Below are positions 1 to 7,417 of a stretch of 64,000 nt of DNA, piece after piece. Every line of letters starts with the position of its first letter. The first letter of the stretch is position 1. Both the position numbers and the translations under genes were made by a program. The notes under the pieces are model-generated. The model saw nothing but the letters and a program-made list of their open reading frames with translations. It did no database searches and had not been told where the DNA came from. Origin of the DNA: Devosia sp. MC521 (lineage in GTDB: Bacteria > Pseudomonadota > Alphaproteobacteria > Rhizobiales > Devosiaceae); assembly GCF_014127105.1 (NCBI RefSeq), contig NZ_CP059902.1, positions 2,637,001 to 2,701,000 of the forward strand, written 5' to 3'.

Positions 1-238
1 GCGTGGCCTCGTTGATAATCAGCTGGTTGAGATAGGGGATATTCTCCGGCTGCTGTTCAGCACCATTACCCAGCCAGATCAATCGAACACAGAGTTGAGT
101 GCCATCGCCACACATCGTCGCCTCATAGCGACTGTCGCGCATTTCAATTTCCCACGTGCCGACCGGCGACGCAAAAGCAGCGGTGGCCGCAGCAAGCGCA
201 AGGCCAGCACCCAAGGCGTATCGAGCAAATCGGTTCAT
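1..238 (-). CDS. DUF2147-like secreted protein, C-terminus cut by window edge
   Basis: The reading frame runs from an ATG at 238 leftwards off the window, so only about 79 N-terminal residues are seen. It opens with a signal peptide (MNRFARYALGAGLALAAATA then FA), followed by SPVGTWEIEMRDSRYEATMC. A cysteine pair and the run LCVRLIWLGNG match the start of DUF2147, a small periplasmic domain of unknown function. The product is probably periplasmic. The family call rests on this short N-terminal pattern only; no role can be inferred. Confidence 0.6.
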   Translation of the reverse strand, partial: MNRFARYALGAGLALAAATAAFASPVGTWEIEMRDSRYEATMCGDGTQLCVRLIWLGNGAEQQPENIPYLNQLIINEAT

Positions 239-330
239 CTCACACTCCAAAATCGTTGGCTTAGCTCTAGTGCGCCACGGCTGAACTGAAACTGAACATC
301 TGGGAAATTGATCTCGTTCCCCTCAGCCCG

Positions 331-792
331 CTACTCACTTGGCCGGTCCAGCCCCATGGTGATCGTCACACAGGGCGAGCCCAACTCGCTACCCGGCTCA
401 TTGTAGAGCTCGACCCAGCCGCGACGGAGATAGAATTGACGCGCCCTGTCGTTAAATTCGCGCACTTCCAGCCGACGCGCCCCACGCCGTTCGGCATCTG
501 ACATCATCAGCCGCCCCACTCCGGTCCCCAGATGGTTGACCGCAACATGGATGGCATGGAGAAACCCGTCTTCAAGGTGATACACGCCAACAAGCGCCCC
601 GTCCCGCTCCGCCACGGTGAACTTGGTCCAATACTGGCGAGCATAGCTATCCCCCGGACGTCCAAGCAAAAACGTCTGGCGCGAGGTCACACTCACATGC
701 GGCCCCCAGTGGGCGATCCACGAGCGGAAGAATAATTTGTACAAGTCCGGAAGGTCATCCTCCCGCGCCGCCCGTAAAATCAGCCTCTCCAT
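331..792 (-). CDS. GNAT family N-acetyltransferase
   Basis: A 153-residue protein of GNAT length. The acetyl-CoA loop is near the middle (HLGTGVGRLMMSDAERRG, fitting Q/R-x-x-G-x-G/A), followed by the usual C-terminal strand LEVREFNDRARQFYLRRGW. The substrate cannot be read from sequence. The start at 792 was chosen because GGGAGAG lies just upstream; an in-frame ATG at 807 would add five residues. It diverges from thymidine kinase with about 100 bases between them. Confidence 0.8.
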   Translation of the reverse strand: MERLILRAAREDDLPDLYKLFFRSWIAHWGPHVSVTSRQTFLLGRPGDSYARQYWTKFTVAERDGALVGVYHLEDGFLHAIHVAVNHLGTGVGRLMMSDAERRGARRLEVREFNDRARQFYLRRGWVELYNEPGSELGSPCVTITMGLDRPSE

Positions 793-893
793 CGCTCTCC
801 CATTCACCTGTTGAAGCCAGCACTCTTAGGCTTTCGCCCAGCCGCCCTGAGGTCTATCGCTATCCCAATCAGGGCCGCAGCAGGACTCGAAAC

Positions 894-1487
894 ATGGCTA
901 AGCTTTATTTCTCCTATGCGGCGATGAATGCGGGCAAGTCTACCCTCCTCTTGCAGGCGGCGTATAACTACCGTGAACGCGGCATGAATCCGCTGCTCTA
1001 CACATCCGCACTTTATGCCGATGGCGGCGAAGGCTTGATCTCGTCCCGCATCGGCATTTCCGAACCTGCTCAGCTCTACGCTGCGCAGGACGATGTCTAC
1101 CAATCGGTCAAAGATCAGCACGAAGCGGCCAAAGTCGATTGCGTCTTCGTCGATGAAGCGCAATTCCTGACCCGCGATCAAGTTTGGCAGTTGGCGCGGG
1201 TCTCGGACCGGCTGAAAATCCCGGTCATGTGCTATGGCCTGCGCACCGATTTCCAAGGCAAGCTTTTCCCCGGCTCGATGGAGCTGCTCGCCATCGCCGA
1301 TATCCTGCGCGAAATCCGCACCATTTGCACCTGCGGCGCCAAGGCGACCATGGTCGTGCGCCAGGACATGTCCGGCCGCGTCCTCACCGCAGGCGACCAA
1401 GTGTCTATTGAAAAATCTGTCTATCTCTCCTTATGTCGTAAGCATTGGGAGGAAGCCGTCGGCCGTTGGCCGCCTAAAGGTCCTTAA
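894..1487 (+). CDS. tdk: Thymidine kinase (type II)
   Basis: Phosphorylates thymidine to dTMP with ATP in the salvage pathway. At 197 residues it has normal type II length. It shows the P-loop AAMNAGKST (9-17), the Walker B-like DEAQF (87-91), and a lasso/zinc region with C145, C147, C181 and H184. The conserved LRTDFQGKLFPGS stretch follows the DEAQ box. An acyl-CoA thioesterase gene begins five bases after the stop, so the two probably share a transcript. Confidence 0.95.
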   Translation: MAKLYFSYAAMNAGKSTLLLQAAYNYRERGMNPLLYTSALYADGGEGLISSRIGISEPAQLYAAQDDVYQSVKDQHEAAKVDCVFVDEAQFLTRDQVWQLARVSDRLKIPVMCYGLRTDFQGKLFPGSMELLAIADILREIRTICTCGAKATMVVRQDMSGRVLTAGDQVSIEKSVYLSLCRKHWEEAVGRWPPKGP

Positions 1488-1491
1488 GAAT

Positions 1492-1881
1492 ATGAATGAC
1501 TCTGCCACTCAGCCTACGGGAACGCTCACAATCCGCACTTTGGCCATGCCAGCGGATACTAATCCTGCTGGCGATATTTTCGGCGGATGGGTCATGAGCC
1601 AAATGGACATTGCCGGTGCTATCGCCGCGGTCGAGCGGGTCCGCGGACGCGTCGTGACTGTTGCTGTCGAAGCGATGACATTTATTGCGCCAATCAAGGT
1701 CGGCGATGTCCTGTGCGTCTACTCCACAGTCGAACGCGTTGGCCGCACCTCGATCACAATCGCGCTGGAAGCATGGGTGCGCCGCGAACGCCACGAAGAC
1801 CGCCAGAAGGTCACCGAAGCGCGCTTTGTCTATGTCGCACTCGATGAAAATGGCGAGAAGCGCGCCATTCCTGCTGAATAA
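1492..1881 (+). CDS. Acyl-CoA thioesterase, YciA/hotdog family
   Basis: A 129-residue single-hotdog protein. The N-terminal TLAMPADTNPAGDIFGGWV carries the N-P-x-G-D/x-F-G-G-x-x-M signature of YciA/BACH-type thioesterases, which hydrolyse acyl-CoA to free acid and CoA in the cytosol. VAVEAMTFIAPIKVGDVL and a later ARFVYVALDENG complete the fold pattern. The ATG at 1492 is five bases after tdk. An upstream in-frame extension lies inside tdk and is not credible. Substrate range is unknown. Confidence 0.88.
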   Translation: MNDSATQPTGTLTIRTLAMPADTNPAGDIFGGWVMSQMDIAGAIAAVERVRGRVVTVAVEAMTFIAPIKVGDVLCVYSTVERVGRTSITIALEAWVRRERHEDRQKVTEARFVYVALDENGEKRAIPAE

Positions 1882-1949
1882 TCAAAGCCATGAAACGCTG
1901 CGAAAGTGCCGTTTCACGGTTTCTGGCTTGCGGGCTGGGTTCTGATGGA

Positions 1950-2318
1950 ATGAAACCCATCTCAACCCGGCTCGCTGGCATCCTTCCCGCTTTTCTACTC
2001 ACGCTGCTCGCAAACAGCGCCAATGCAGCAGAGATGGTCGCCGTGCATTCCGGCCCGGGCCGAAACCACACTATTCTTGAGTTCATCAGCACCAGCGACC
2101 GCATAGATGGTCTTCAATGCACCCAGCAATGGTGCGCTGTCCACATCGGCTCACGTGCGGGCTGGATTTATGAACCAGACCTTCCGGCTCTCTCCAACAT
2201 ACTGAACAATAAAGGCAATCCCGGCGCTCCGCCGGCGCGCATCCCCGCGCCTCACCCGTTGGACCGTCCGACTGCGCCTGAACCTCACGTGCTCGAGGCC
2301 CCACCGGAACGGCTGTAA
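1950..2318 (+). CDS. Secreted SH3b-domain protein
   Basis: A 122-residue protein with a signal peptide (KPISTRLAGILPAFLLTLLA, cleavage near ANA-AEM) and one bacterial SH3 (SH3b) domain: VAVHSGPGRNHTILEFI, two cysteines around QCTQQWC, and AGWIYEPDL. The tail is proline-rich and low in complexity. SH3b domains bind cell-wall or peptide ligands in the periplasm. An upstream in-frame ATG at 1890 would give a 142-residue form with an awkwardly long N-region, so 1950 is preferred. It is the first of three SH3b genes in a row. Confidence 0.7.
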   Translation: MKPISTRLAGILPAFLLTLLANSANAAEMVAVHSGPGRNHTILEFISTSDRIDGLQCTQQWCAVHIGSRAGWIYEPDLPALSNILNNKGNPGAPPARIPAPHPLDRPTAPEPHVLEAPPERL

Positions 2319-2613
2319 GGCGCTTCTCGCCAACAGAGGTTTGTCTTTGACGATTCTTGCCGGTCTCTCGAAAAATTCGAGAATTGCTAAGTAAAAATAA
2401 TAAAGATCTGAATTACGGTGAAACCGCAAAGTTGAACACAGCGTTCAGCTGGCGTTCAGACGCATTACTGTTATCTGTTCCACATAACGAGTCTCCGCAG
2501 ACTTCGTCACAGCAGTCACAAAATCGTCGGAACCCTCCGAAGGCCGATCCGTTTGGTGACCAAACAATATTAAGCAAAGCCGGACCAATGGGCTTTGTAA
2601 GGGGATAGTCACG

Positions 2614-3336
2614 ATGCACAGCAAGACTCGTAAGAGCCTCCTCAACTTCGTCACGGGCATCGCTATTGCCGCCGCAGCCGTCGTTGTCTTCATGCCTGAT
2701 GCCCAGGCAGCCCCCGGCACTGTCACAACCAATGTGAACGTGCGCAGCGGTCCAGGCACAAATTACGGTGTGGTTGCCGTGGCAGTTCAGGGCCAGCGCG
2801 TGGATGTGCAACAGTGTGAACGCTCGTGGTGCTACATCAATACCGGCCGCACCTCTGGTTGGGTCTCTGCCCAATATTTGCAGCCAACAGGCGGCGGCAA
2901 CACGCCAAACCGCCCGAATAACAATAACCAGCCAGGCTTTAATTTCGACATCACCATTCCTGGCGGTCCATCGATCAGCATTGGCAATGGTAATCAGCGG
3001 CCACAGCCGCCGGTCGTTCGCCCGGAACCGCCGCGCCCAATGCCGGTGCCTCCGCCGCGTCCTCCACGCCCACAGACGATGCCACAGCCGGTCGCTGACG
3101 ACATCTGCTTCTTTGATCGTACGCAGTTCCGTGGCGACAGCTTCTGTCTGCAACCGGGTGATGCGCAGCGCGATTTGCGTGGCTGGACCGATCGAATTTC
3201 CTCGATCGACAATCCGGGCCGCTACACGATTGAAGTCTGTTCGGAACGCAATTTCCGGGGCTGCCGCACATACACCACCAGCGCCTCTTCTCTCGGCGAT
3301 TTCGACGACTACATCGCCTCAATCCGGATCCGCTGA
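2614..3336 (+). CDS. Secreted SH3b plus beta/gamma-crystallin (I36-like) protein
   Basis: 240 residues. A signal peptide with an alanine-rich core ends near AQA. An SH3b domain covers about 35-90 (TNVNVRSGPGTNYGVVAVAV, CERSWCYI, SGWVSAQYLQ). A long Pro/Asn/Arg-rich linker runs to about 160. A C-terminal module (CFFDRTQFRGDSFCLQPGD ... ISSI ... FRGCRTYT) looks like beta/gamma-crystallin or peptidase-inhibitor I36 repeats, with paired cysteines. The product is probably periplasmic or surface-exposed. The module is shared with the next gene. The function is unknown; inhibition of a peptidase or calcium binding are the family-based options. Confidence 0.82.
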   Translation: MHSKTRKSLLNFVTGIAIAAAAVVVFMPDAQAAPGTVTTNVNVRSGPGTNYGVVAVAVQGQRVDVQQCERSWCYINTGRTSGWVSAQYLQPTGGGNTPNRPNNNNQPGFNFDITIPGGPSISIGNGNQRPQPPVVRPEPPRPMPVPPPRPPRPQTMPQPVADDICFFDRTQFRGDSFCLQPGDAQRDLRGWTDRISSIDNPGRYTIEVCSERNFRGCRTYTTSASSLGDFDDYIASIRIR

Positions 3337-3345
3337 TTTTCCAAA

Positions 3346-3380
3346 TCAAACGCCGTCCCTCGGGGCGGCGTTTCCCTTTT
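3346..3380 (+). terminator. Rho-independent-like terminator
   Basis: The stem AAACGCCGTCCC pairs with GGGGCGGCGTTT, followed by a C/T run. It sits ten bases after the preceding stop codon. A nearly identical stem follows the SH3b gene at 24.3 kb. Confidence 0.75.
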
Positions 3381-3435
3381 CAGACCAATCGTTTCCAGAT
3401 AAGGTGACGAAAATCAATCCGGATCGATAGTCCTA

Positions 3436-4002
3436 ATGCGCTCTGTTTACGCTGTTGCATTTGCTGTTTTCGCGACCTTGCTTGCGGCCACCCCAAGCTT
3501 TGCCCACTCACTTTCGGGTAGCCATGCGTGGAGTAAATCAACGCTGGAGCTGCGTACTGGTCCGGGCACGAAATACGCCATCACTGGAGAGATTGCCGGC
3601 TTCGCGCCGATCAAGGTTCTCCGCTGCCAAAAACATTGGTGCGTAGTCGATGGCCCGAATGGGCGTGGCTGGACCAATATCGGCGAGATCGATTTCGGCA
3701 CGACCACACGCGATGTGGCACTCAATGTTCCCGTCAAGGATCTATCGAACGGCGAGATGTGCTTTTACGAAGGTGCCAATTATACCGGCGCCTATTTCTG
3801 CTTGTCATCGGGCAATACTGTGCGCGATCTCGGCCTCTCGGGTTGGGACAATCGGGTGACCTCCGTTCGCGTCACCGTACCAACCAGCGCCGCGCTGTGC
3901 CGGGACCGCACATTCCAATCCTATTGTGAGCGCATCACCGAGAGCCAACCGCGTCTTAGCCGCTATCTGGCCCGCAACCTCTCCTCGCTCCGCGTCTATT
4001 AA
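3436..4002 (+). CDS. Secreted SH3b plus beta/gamma-crystallin (I36-like) protein
   Basis: 188 residues. The signal peptide ends near SFAHS. An SH3b domain follows (STLELRTGPGTKYAITGEI, CQKHWCVVDG, GRGWTNIGEI). The C-terminal module reads MCFYEGANYTGAYFCLSSG, DNRVTSVRV and CRDRTFQSYCERI, the same cysteine-bearing beta/gamma-crystallin or I36 pattern as its upstream neighbour but with a much shorter linker. The two look like ancient tandem paralogues that differ mainly in linker length. Separate terminators suggest separate transcripts. Confidence 0.8.
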   Translation: MRSVYAVAFAVFATLLAATPSFAHSLSGSHAWSKSTLELRTGPGTKYAITGEIAGFAPIKVLRCQKHWCVVDGPNGRGWTNIGEIDFGTTTRDVALNVPVKDLSNGEMCFYEGANYTGAYFCLSSGNTVRDLGLSGWDNRVTSVRVTVPTSAALCRDRTFQSYCERITESQPRLSRYLARNLSSLRVY

Positions 4003-4026
4003 GTGCCTCGTTCAGAACCAAACCGA

Positions 4027-4053
4027 TGAGCGCGCCGAGGGCGCGCTTTTTTC
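4027..4053 (+). terminator. Rho-independent terminator
   Basis: The stem GAGCGCGCC / GGCGCGCTT closes on a three-base loop and is followed by a T run, 25 bases after the stop of the SH3b gene. Confidence 0.85.
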
Positions 4054-4181
4054 TGACCTGAGTGCCCAGCCAAGCCAAAATATCTCCCCTCCCGTCGTTA
4101 CCATTTCTAGGGTGGAGCGTTCTGTCCTTACCGCCTTCGCAACTTTTACGTCGCGAAGGCCAAACAACACGGAGGATTACG

Positions 4182-4682
4182 ATGGGTTTCTTTGACGCCA
4201 TTAAAGAGAAGATTTTTGGTGCCCCTAAGACAGAGCAGACCAGCGCGCCGCAGGGCCTGGACCCGAAGGCCACGCATCACGGTAGCGTCGTCGGCACCAC
4301 AGATTCCACACCTGTAGCGCCAACACCAACCCGCGAAAATCTTGCAGCAGGCACCGCCCACGCGAACGCAGCGCCACCAGCATCAAGTGCATCCGCACCG
4401 GCCTCCGGCGCAGCTCCGCAGGCCAACGTTGATGTTGCCGCTATTCTCGACGCGGCAGTGGCTAAGTCTGGCCAGCAGCTGAATTGGAAGACGTCCATCG
4501 TCGACCTCATGAAGGCCCTTGGCATTGATAGCTCGCTGACCGCTCGTAAGGAGCTTGCCGACGAGCTTGGCTACACCGGCGACAAGTCCGACAGCGCCAC
4601 CATGAACATCTGGCTCCACAAGCAGGTGATCAGCCAGCTCAAGGCCAATGGCGGTACAGTCCCAGCCAACTTGCTGGATTAA
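4182..4682 (+). CDS. DUF3597 domain protein
   Basis: 166 residues, starting at the ATG after GGAGGATTAC. The N-terminus MGFFDAIKEKIFG, an Ala/Pro/Ser-rich linker (about 20-85) and the C-terminal VDVAAILDAAVAKSGQQLNW and LMKALGIDSSLTARKELADE match DUF3597, a helical domain of unknown function seen in some LysM and stress-associated proteins. No signal peptide is seen. It is probably monocistronic. Confidence 0.8.
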   Translation: MGFFDAIKEKIFGAPKTEQTSAPQGLDPKATHHGSVVGTTDSTPVAPTPTRENLAAGTAHANAAPPASSASAPASGAAPQANVDVAAILDAAVAKSGQQLNWKTSIVDLMKALGIDSSLTARKELADELGYTGDKSDSATMNIWLHKQVISQLKANGGTVPANLLD

Positions 4683-4821
4683 TCTCCCCATAGGATGCCT
4701 GCTACGGCAGGCATTCTCCCAATACCAATCCAGAAATATCCGTATATCCCAGCCCTTTGCGCCGCACTACGCTTGCGCGGCGACGCACCGAACAATCGGG
4801 CGTGCACAGGGAGGATATAAA

Positions 4822-5187
4822 TTGCCGTTGGTATCTCAGCATTACTTCCGCATAGCCGTCATATTTCTCATCATTGGCATCTGCTTTGGCCTTTATATGT
4901 CGATCAGCACCGACCATCGCTTCACCGGCGCCCACGCGCACTTGAACTTGGTGGGCTGGGTCACTTCAGCGCTATTCGGCATCTATTTTGCGCTCAATCC
5001 GAGCAAAGCCACTGGCCAACTGGTGCGCGCTCAATTCTGGATCTTCGTCGTCGGCGTCGTGATCATGACGTTGGCGCTCGCCCTTTTGCTGGCCGGCAAT
5101 GCGGCCATGGTGCCATTCGTCGCGGGCGGATCAATGATCACCTTCGTCGGCGTGCTGTTATTCTCCTACATCGTCTGGAGGAACTGA
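4822..5187 (+). CDS. Small four-helix membrane protein with heme-copper-oxidase-like motif
   Basis: 121 residues with four predicted membrane helices (about 8-27, 38-57, 70-90, 94-115). HRFTGAHAHLNLVGWVTSAL resembles a metal/heme-binding helix of the CcoN/NorB type. The protein is far too short to be an oxidase and is best called an uncharacterised inner-membrane protein. The start is a TTG at 4822, eight bases after GGGAGGA; there is no better ATG. No oxidase genes are nearby. Confidence 0.62.
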   Translation: MPLVSQHYFRIAVIFLIIGICFGLYMSISTDHRFTGAHAHLNLVGWVTSALFGIYFALNPSKATGQLVRAQFWIFVVGVVIMTLALALLLAGNAAMVPFVAGGSMITFVGVLLFSYIVWRN

Positions 5188-5216
5188 CGGCGCCAGGACG
5201 GTTCGACCAATAGAAA

Positions 5217-5247
5217 ACGGGTACCGATCATTGATCGGTACCCGTTG
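5217..5247. terminator. Bidirectional hairpin between convergent genes
   Basis: A near-perfect 13-bp inverted repeat (AACGGGTACCGAT / ATCGGTACCCGTT) with a very short loop. It lies between the small membrane protein gene and the convergent autotransporter gene and could end both transcripts. Confidence 0.65.
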
Positions 5248-5267
5248 AAGCTTCTCATTATTGGCGA

Positions 5268-6668
5268 TTAGAACTGCGCTTTAATCTTAGCTGACGCTCC
5301 GACGCCACGGGCCCCAGCCGCAGTTGCGTTGCCATCTAGGCCGAGCACCACTTTGAAGCCCCCATCGCTAACCAGTTCGGTGCCAATCCCGCCCTGGATC
5401 ATCTGGCTCCACGCACCGTTGGTTCCAACCATGCCCAGATCGAGACTTACATGCGGGGTCAGAACCCAATTTTCGCCCGCGTCAAAGCTGTGCTCAATCC
5501 GGCCACCGGCACTCGCGGTCAACTGTTGCTGCACGTTTGCATCGACGTTCTGGGTGGTGCCTGCGCCGTTTGAAACGGTGTAACCAGCAATATTCTCGCG
5601 CATATAGAACAGCGTAGTGTTCGGACGGAAGCGCGTGCCCTCACCCAATTCGACATTGCCACGAAGTTCGGCTCGGGCAAGCACACGGTCCGTCGAAAAG
5701 TCACCGGTGAAATCATCGAATTTGAGCGTGTTCCAGCTCTTCCCATAGAGCGCCGCTACGTCAAAAAAGACGTTTGGCGTAACTTCAGCAGAAGCATAAG
5801 GGCCCACGAGGAAGCCGGCCCCTGTCGTGTTCTGGCTATCGGATTTGTCGTGCATCCAATCGCCGTAGAGCACGCTGCCAACGAGCAGGTTCTTGTCGAC
5901 CAAAACGTCAACACCGGCCCCAACAAGGCCAGCCTGGCCCCACTGCAACCCGCCGCCATTGTCGCGGGCATAAACATTCATATCCCCGTCGATCCAGAAG
6001 TTCGCACCCTGATCGTCAACAACGACAGTCTGACCCAACTCAGTCACCGCCTGCGACGCAGCAGTCATAGCCAGTGTGCTGGCGGCAAAATTCATCGCCA
6101 CACCACTGCCCGCCGGATTGATGGAAATCGTACCGGGCGTACGCGCTGCCGACATCTGCCGACGCTGCTGCAGCATCCCGCTGAACAGCCCTGCGTGGAG
6201 CTGACGACCACGGGCCTGCACCAAGTCTGAACTGATCTGCTCAGCTGTGCTGACCTGCTCAGTATTTTCTGGCGGGCTTACAGGGCGCTCGATTACCGTA
6301 ACAGTTACAAACTCGGTACCATAATCGCCGTGATAAATTTCTAGTTCATAGTCGCCCGGCGTAGCAAACGTCAGATTGAATGTGATTTGGTTCCCGACAC
6401 TCTCGGCTTCATCCCACGCGAGTTCATTGTAGAGGTCCTGCCCGATATAGTACCAATTTGCGTCCACAAAACTGCTATGAGTAAAAGTAACCGAACTGTT
6501 TCCTGTATAAACGGGATCTGGAGAATAGGTTACGGTCGCATACGCCACGCTCGGCACCACTGATACGGCGCCAAACACCATCCCTCCCAGCACCACACGC
6601 GCTAGACTATGTGCGAATGCGCGAACGATCTTGTTCGCGCGGCGACAGTACGGTTGGAACTGCGGCAT
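5268..6668 (-). CDS. Autotransporter-type outer-membrane beta-barrel protein
   Basis: 466 residues. A long, arginine-containing signal sequence of the extended type leads to AYA-TVTYS. An Ig/PKD-like beta domain spans about 40-130 (TYSPDPVYTGNSSVTFTHSS ... YELEIYHGDYG). A linker follows, then a C-terminal barrel of about 270 residues ending in alternating residues and the terminal Phe (ASAKIKAQF) recognised by BAM. The passenger is very short for an autotransporter. An ATG at 6704 would add 12 residues; 6668 has GGGAG upstream. It probably exposes a small adhesin-like domain. Confidence 0.82.
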   Translation of the reverse strand: MPQFQPYCRRANKIVRAFAHSLARVVLGGMVFGAVSVVPSVAYATVTYSPDPVYTGNSSVTFTHSSFVDANWYYIGQDLYNELAWDEAESVGNQITFNLTFATPGDYELEIYHGDYGTEFVTVTVIERPVSPPENTEQVSTAEQISSDLVQARGRQLHAGLFSGMLQQRRQMSAARTPGTISINPAGSGVAMNFAASTLAMTAASQAVTELGQTVVVDDQGANFWIDGDMNVYARDNGGGLQWGQAGLVGAGVDVLVDKNLLVGSVLYGDWMHDKSDSQNTTGAGFLVGPYASAEVTPNVFFDVAALYGKSWNTLKFDDFTGDFSTDRVLARAELRGNVELGEGTRFRPNTTLFYMRENIAGYTVSNGAGTTQNVDANVQQQLTASAGGRIEHSFDAGENWVLTPHVSLDLGMVGTNGAWSQMIQGGIGTELVSDGGFKVVLGLDGNATAAGARGVGASAKIKAQF

Positions 6669-6854
6669 GGGTAAAATCGCTCCCTTCAGCTGCAAAAATG
6701 ACAAGCTCCAGCCGAGTTCTCGAGTTCCGGTGACTTAAATCGTTGCAGTGAAATGTTTTTCTCTCCCCTTTAAACGTCGCCACCAACCAATTCAGGCGCG
6801 GGAAAATCCAATATCAACAGCGCCTCGTGCCCCCAAAGCCCTCAACCGCTCCAT

Positions 6855-7196
6855 TCACGTCTGCGCCAAAAGTACCTGCCTCGCTCCCGTGTCGCTTCCG
6901 CCTTCACCAATATTCAAGCACCGCGCCTGCTTGGTCTCGCCAGCCCCGAAGGCACGCCAAACCGCCACGCTCTCCCCGTCTCCAGCGATTTTAGCGATGC
7001 GGTAAACCTCGCCACCCGCCTCTATAATGATTTGGGTTTTGATGCTGTCGACAACAGCCCACTGTTCCAATCTTGGCGTGTCGGCCCCGGCCAACCCGCC
7101 TGGGAAGCCCACGCTCATCAAACGCGCACCGAACTGATAGCCAACATTGCCCGCGCCCAAAAATCCGCAAAGCGCTAACACACTGGGGGTGGCCAC
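6855..7196 (-). CDS. Hypothetical protein, doubtful
   Basis: A 113-residue frame from a GTG at 7196, preceded by GAGAGGTGGCGA. The N-terminus has a hydrophobic stretch (PSVLALCGFLGAGNVGYQFG) like a signal or anchor, then a mixed soluble part (WAVVDSIKTQIIIEAGGEVY). No family was recognised. An ATG-started longer form (to 7340) would overlap the SOS box before uvrB. Codon usage is acceptable, but the gene is not certain to be real. Confidence 0.35.
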   Translation of the reverse strand: MATPSVLALCGFLGAGNVGYQFGARLMSVGFPGGLAGADTPRLEQWAVVDSIKTQIIIEAGGEVYRIAKIAGDGESVAVWRAFGAGETKQARCLNIGEGGSDTGARQVLLAQT

Positions 7197-7262
7197 TCGC
7201 CACCTCTCACGCCATCGACGAGACGCGGCAACCCCTTCCTGACACGCCCTGTCAGCAGCACG

Positions 7263-7277
7263 GTTCCCTCTCGGTTC
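7263..7277 (+). promoter_or_regulatory. Candidate LexA (SOS) box of uvrB
   Basis: GTTC, seven bases, GTTC: the exact direct-repeat LexA operator known from Alphaproteobacteria. It lies 140 bases before the uvrB start, the distance expected for an operator over a promoter with a moderate 5' leader. A 4+4 direct repeat occurs by chance about once or twice in 64 kb, so its position before an SOS gene is the main support. Confidence 0.65.
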
Positions 7278-7417
7278 GTTCGCAGCTACACTGACAAGTA
7301 ATATTGAAGTTGCTGGCGACATCTCCCATATCAGTGCCATCGCATCATCGGTGAAAAACTCAGAATCGCCGCCCGCTCCGGCAGCGCCTCTGCGCCACGT
7401 TCAGTTTAGGGTTTCCT

